The position numbers and the translations under genes were made by a program. From Halopiger xanaduensis SH-6 (lineage in GTDB: Archaea > Halobacteriota > Halobacteria > Halobacteriales > Natrialbaceae), in assembly GCF_000217715.1 (NCBI RefSeq), contig NC_015666.1, positions 570,270 through 634,269 on the forward strand: a stretch of 64,000 nt of DNA, written 5' to 3'. The notes beneath the pieces were generated by a model. That model saw nothing but the letters and a program-made list of their open reading frames with translations. It searched no databases and was not told where the DNA came from. Shown piece by piece: positions 62,606 through 64,000 of this stretch. Every line of letters starts with the position of its first letter. Within the stretch, counting starts at the first letter, position 1.

Positions 62606-62753
62606 ATCGGACATACACGGTGGAACGAACTTCCGGACATTAGGTCTATAGCGGCTGTGTCCGGAAAACACCAATATTTGCTCTATACCCTGAAACCAAC
62701 GCTGTAAGAGGTTGTATCCCGTGTCCGGAAAGTGGCCGGAAAATGTCCGGGAA
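62606..62753. repeat. Iteron-like array upstream of the integrase
   Basis: Three direct head-to-tail 11-bp units are GTGTCCGGAAA (62721), GTGGCCGGAAA (62732) and ATGTCCGGGAA (62743). A fourth, GTGTCCGGAAA, is at 62657. Inverted copies are CTTCCGGACAT (62630-62640) and a partial ATCGGACAT (62606-62614). The consensus is RTGTCCGGAAA, and the 11-bp spacing is about one helix turn. Likely binding sites for the integrase arm domain, an excisionase or the PhiH1-like repressor. Confidence 0.7.
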
Positions 62754-62880
62754 GCAGATTCGGCAGTACTATCCGCTGATACTGCTGAATACCTGCGTTC
62801 TCGAATATAGTCGCTTTCTAGTCGTCTATACGTCGGTCGAACGGGAATTTTATTCCCTATGGCGTCGAGCGATTGCATGC

Positions 62881-62955
62881 TTCCGTAGTATGGATACGGA
62901 AGCCAGCGGGCCGGTGCCCCTAACACCGGGTCCGCGAATTCTGACGAGGACCCGA
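62881..62955. repeat. Cluster of three perfect stem-loops
   Basis: Hairpin 1 is CTTCCGTA/TACGGAAG (62881-62903, 7-nt loop). Hairpin 2 is CCGGTG/CACCGG (62912-62930, 7-nt loop). Hairpin 3 is CGGGTCC/GGACCCG (62928-62955). Hairpins 2 and 3 overlap, so only one may form at a time. This could be a regulatory RNA, terminator array or structured attachment DNA. Confidence 0.6.
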
Positions 62956-63108
62956 CCGGGCAGCGGCGGGTCCGTCTGGCTCCCGTTGGATTCTCGACTA
63001 TAGCGGAATAACTTAAATCTATGCAATAGAACTTGCACACACAGAATAAAACATGTACCAGGAAATCTCATCGGTGCGACTAAGAAACGATCACCGGAAT
63101 ACCGGGGT

Positions 63109-63414
63109 ATGCGCCCCCGGGTACCGTGGATGAACGAAGTTGACGACTCAATTCTCGAGTTTCTCGACGAGCTCGAGGTCGACGGTCGCCCGGTGGCTCT
63201 CAAACCCGGCGCAGTCCGCTACAACTTGGTCGACGAATTTGGGATGCTAGACAAGAGTCTAAGCACGTTCTCCCGCCGAATGGACCGATTGGCAGAACAT
63301 GGGCTGTTAGAGCAAACAGAAGACGGGAAGGGTTCACCCTACAAGATCACCGAAAAAGGGCGTGCGTATCTCAGCGGCGATCTCGATGCTGCAGATCTCG
63401 AGCGAACCGAATAG
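63109..63414 (+). CDS. PhiH1-like repressor (winged helix)
   Basis: A 101-residue winged-helix protein with VPWMNEVDDSILEFLDELEVDGRPVAL and RMDRLAEHGLLEQTEDGKGSPYKITEKGRAYLSG, the pattern of the Halobacterium virus phiH1 repressor family. In phage phiH1 the repressor controls lytic transcription. Here it probably regulates the integrated element, possibly through the nearby iterons. The MRPRVPWM start is accepted because of its family resemblance. Confidence 0.85.
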   Translation: MRPRVPWMNEVDDSILEFLDELEVDGRPVALKPGAVRYNLVDEFGMLDKSLSTFSRRMDRLAEHGLLEQTEDGKGSPYKITEKGRAYLSGDLDAADLERTE

Positions 63415-63426
63415 CAGAATCAGATT

Positions 63427-64000
63427 CTACCGAGCAGTTCCCAACCGTCGTGCCGCGTCAGCAGAGATAACGATATGGCGGTCTCGAAGTGCAACGCCTC
63501 CGTCGGCAACATCGTCAATCAAATCTGCGAGTGCTGAGAGGTAGTCCCGATTCCGCTCCTCTTGGATGTGTAGCGTCTCCTTCTCGTCGTGTTCGATCGC
63601 CCGGTTCTCGAGATACGCGTACACGAAGGTCTCGCGAACGTCTGCTGGTGCGGCCTCGAGGTAGTTGGGCAGTTCGAGATGCTGGTCGGCCTTCGGACCA
63701 ATCGGTGCGCCAAGCGTGGCGAGCACGCGCCCGAGAACCGTGCCGTCGTCAGTGGGACGAATCTCGTCGGCACGACTGTCGCGATCGGCGACTACCTGAT
63801 AGTCGACGCTGGTCAATTCGAGCGCATCAATGACGTGTGAGTCTTCACTCCGGCGATTCAACGAGAACGACGGACGGTAGTACTGTTCAGCGATCGATCC
63901 GCCTGAAAAGACGTTCGCGACAAGAACATTCAGACCCGCAAACTCCGGATCATCGTAGGAACAATTGAGCCAGCCGTAATCACGTGCCGTCTCAATTCCG
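63427..64000 (-). CDS. Partial protein of the integrated element (possible homing-endonuclease-like)
   Basis: The minus-strand frame is open from the right edge to the TAG at 63427, so its 5' end is outside the window. The visible ~190 residues contain YGWLNCSYDDPEFAG and VLGRVLATLGAPIGPKADQHLELPNYL, then VRETFVYAYLENRA and a Glu-rich helix. The pattern recalls LAGLIDADG-type domains by shape, but no catalytic motif is certain. Native codon use is consistent with a real gene in the element. Confidence 0.55.
   Translation of the reverse strand, partial: GIETARDYGWLNCSYDDPEFAGLNVLVANVFSGGSIAEQYYRPSFSLNRRSEDSHVIDALELTSVDYQVVADRDSRADEIRPTDDGTVLGRVLATLGAPIGPKADQHLELPNYLEAAPADVRETFVYAYLENRAIEHDEKETLHIQEERNRDYLSALADLIDDVADGGVALRDRHIVISADAARRLGTAR

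Larger units (their letters stand above)
62571..63108. other. Non-coding control region between integrase and repressor genes
   Basis: The left half holds the iteron array and AT-rich TATA-like sequences. The middle (62881-62955) has three consecutive hairpins. The right end (AT-rich, around 63001-63040) contains the likely promoter of the PhiH1-like gene (ACTTAAATCTATG). No frame with motif or normal codon use was found. Confidence 0.6.

Noticed and set aside
62606-62753. CRISPR array
   Set aside because: Units are 11 bp, adjacent and without spacers of typical length; no cas genes are present.

Overview
The window is high-GC DNA from a halophilic archaeon (class Halobacteria, probably Natrialbales by inference). 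Predicted proteins are strongly acidic. Promoters look archaeal, with TATA-like boxes about 25 to 30 nt before many start codons and mostly leaderless starts. The gene set is typical of the group: TBP, RadA, Hjc, an RFC clamp-loader subunit, L39e/L31e, aIF6, prefoldin alpha, FtsY, a bacterio-opsin-activator-type sensor regulator, HalOD1, DUF7344-like regulators, a type IV pilin and a PhiH1-like repressor. No rRNA, recognisable tRNA or CRISPR array was found.

Layout. 1-6.2 kb: 3' end of a membrane-anchored surface protein, an RFC subunit, a hotdog thioesterase, a TrmB-type regulator, a THUMP tRNA methyltransferase and divergent TBP. 6.4-9.8 kb: a potassium-channel-like protein, two small regulators, HisG and a small membrane protein. 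9.8-15.3 kb: a CopB-type P-type ATPase, a KaiC/RAD55-like ATPase with a coupled hypothetical gene, and a SpoIIM-family membrane operon. 15.4-19.4 kb: an MTA/SAH deaminase and S-adenosylhomocysteine hydrolase, with a repeat-bearing secreted protein between them. 19.4-26.7 kb: sensory genes, including a protein of about 1,656 residues with GAF and PAS domains and a C-terminal HTH. 26.7-33.2 kb: CPBP protease, Hjc, a SWIM zinc-finger protein, a PspAB-like protein, a beta-propeller and RadA. 33.2-39.3 kb: SufU and SufS, a free-standing H-NOX protein, an HD hydrolase and a small regulator with a palindrome at its start. 39.4-43.5 kb: a two-gene ABC exporter, TPR and DUF424 proteins, and ThpR. 43.7-49.1 kb: a Tat-type HExxH protein, then the rpl39e-rpl31e-eif6 and rpl18a-pfdA-ftsY cluster, interrupted by a small membrane protein and an ASCH protein. 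49.1-53 kb: a sirohaem nitrite/sulfite reductase overlapping an F420-hydrogenase beta-like iron-sulfur flavoprotein. 53-60.2 kb: PAP2, a bactofilin-like lipoprotein, GNAT, a three-gene operon resembling quinone-stress detoxification, glutamate-cysteine ligase and a C45 acyltransferase. 60.2-64 kb: lower-GC DNA with a pilin, then one end of an integrated element: a tyrosine integrase, an iteron-like array, a hairpin cluster, a PhiH1-like repressor and a protein running off the window.

Most noteworthy: (i) the reductase and F420-type flavoprotein pair, whose reductase carries the sirohaem Cys signature in both halves, suggesting a split F420H2-dependent reductase; (ii) the SAH deaminase and SAH hydrolase pair, suggesting recycling through S-inosylhomocysteine; (iii) the flavoprotein-VOC-esterase operon; (iv) 11-bp iterons upstream of the integrase; (v) a perfect palindrome at the start of the 36.5-kb regulator. 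Function statements are inferences from motifs and context unless stated otherwise.
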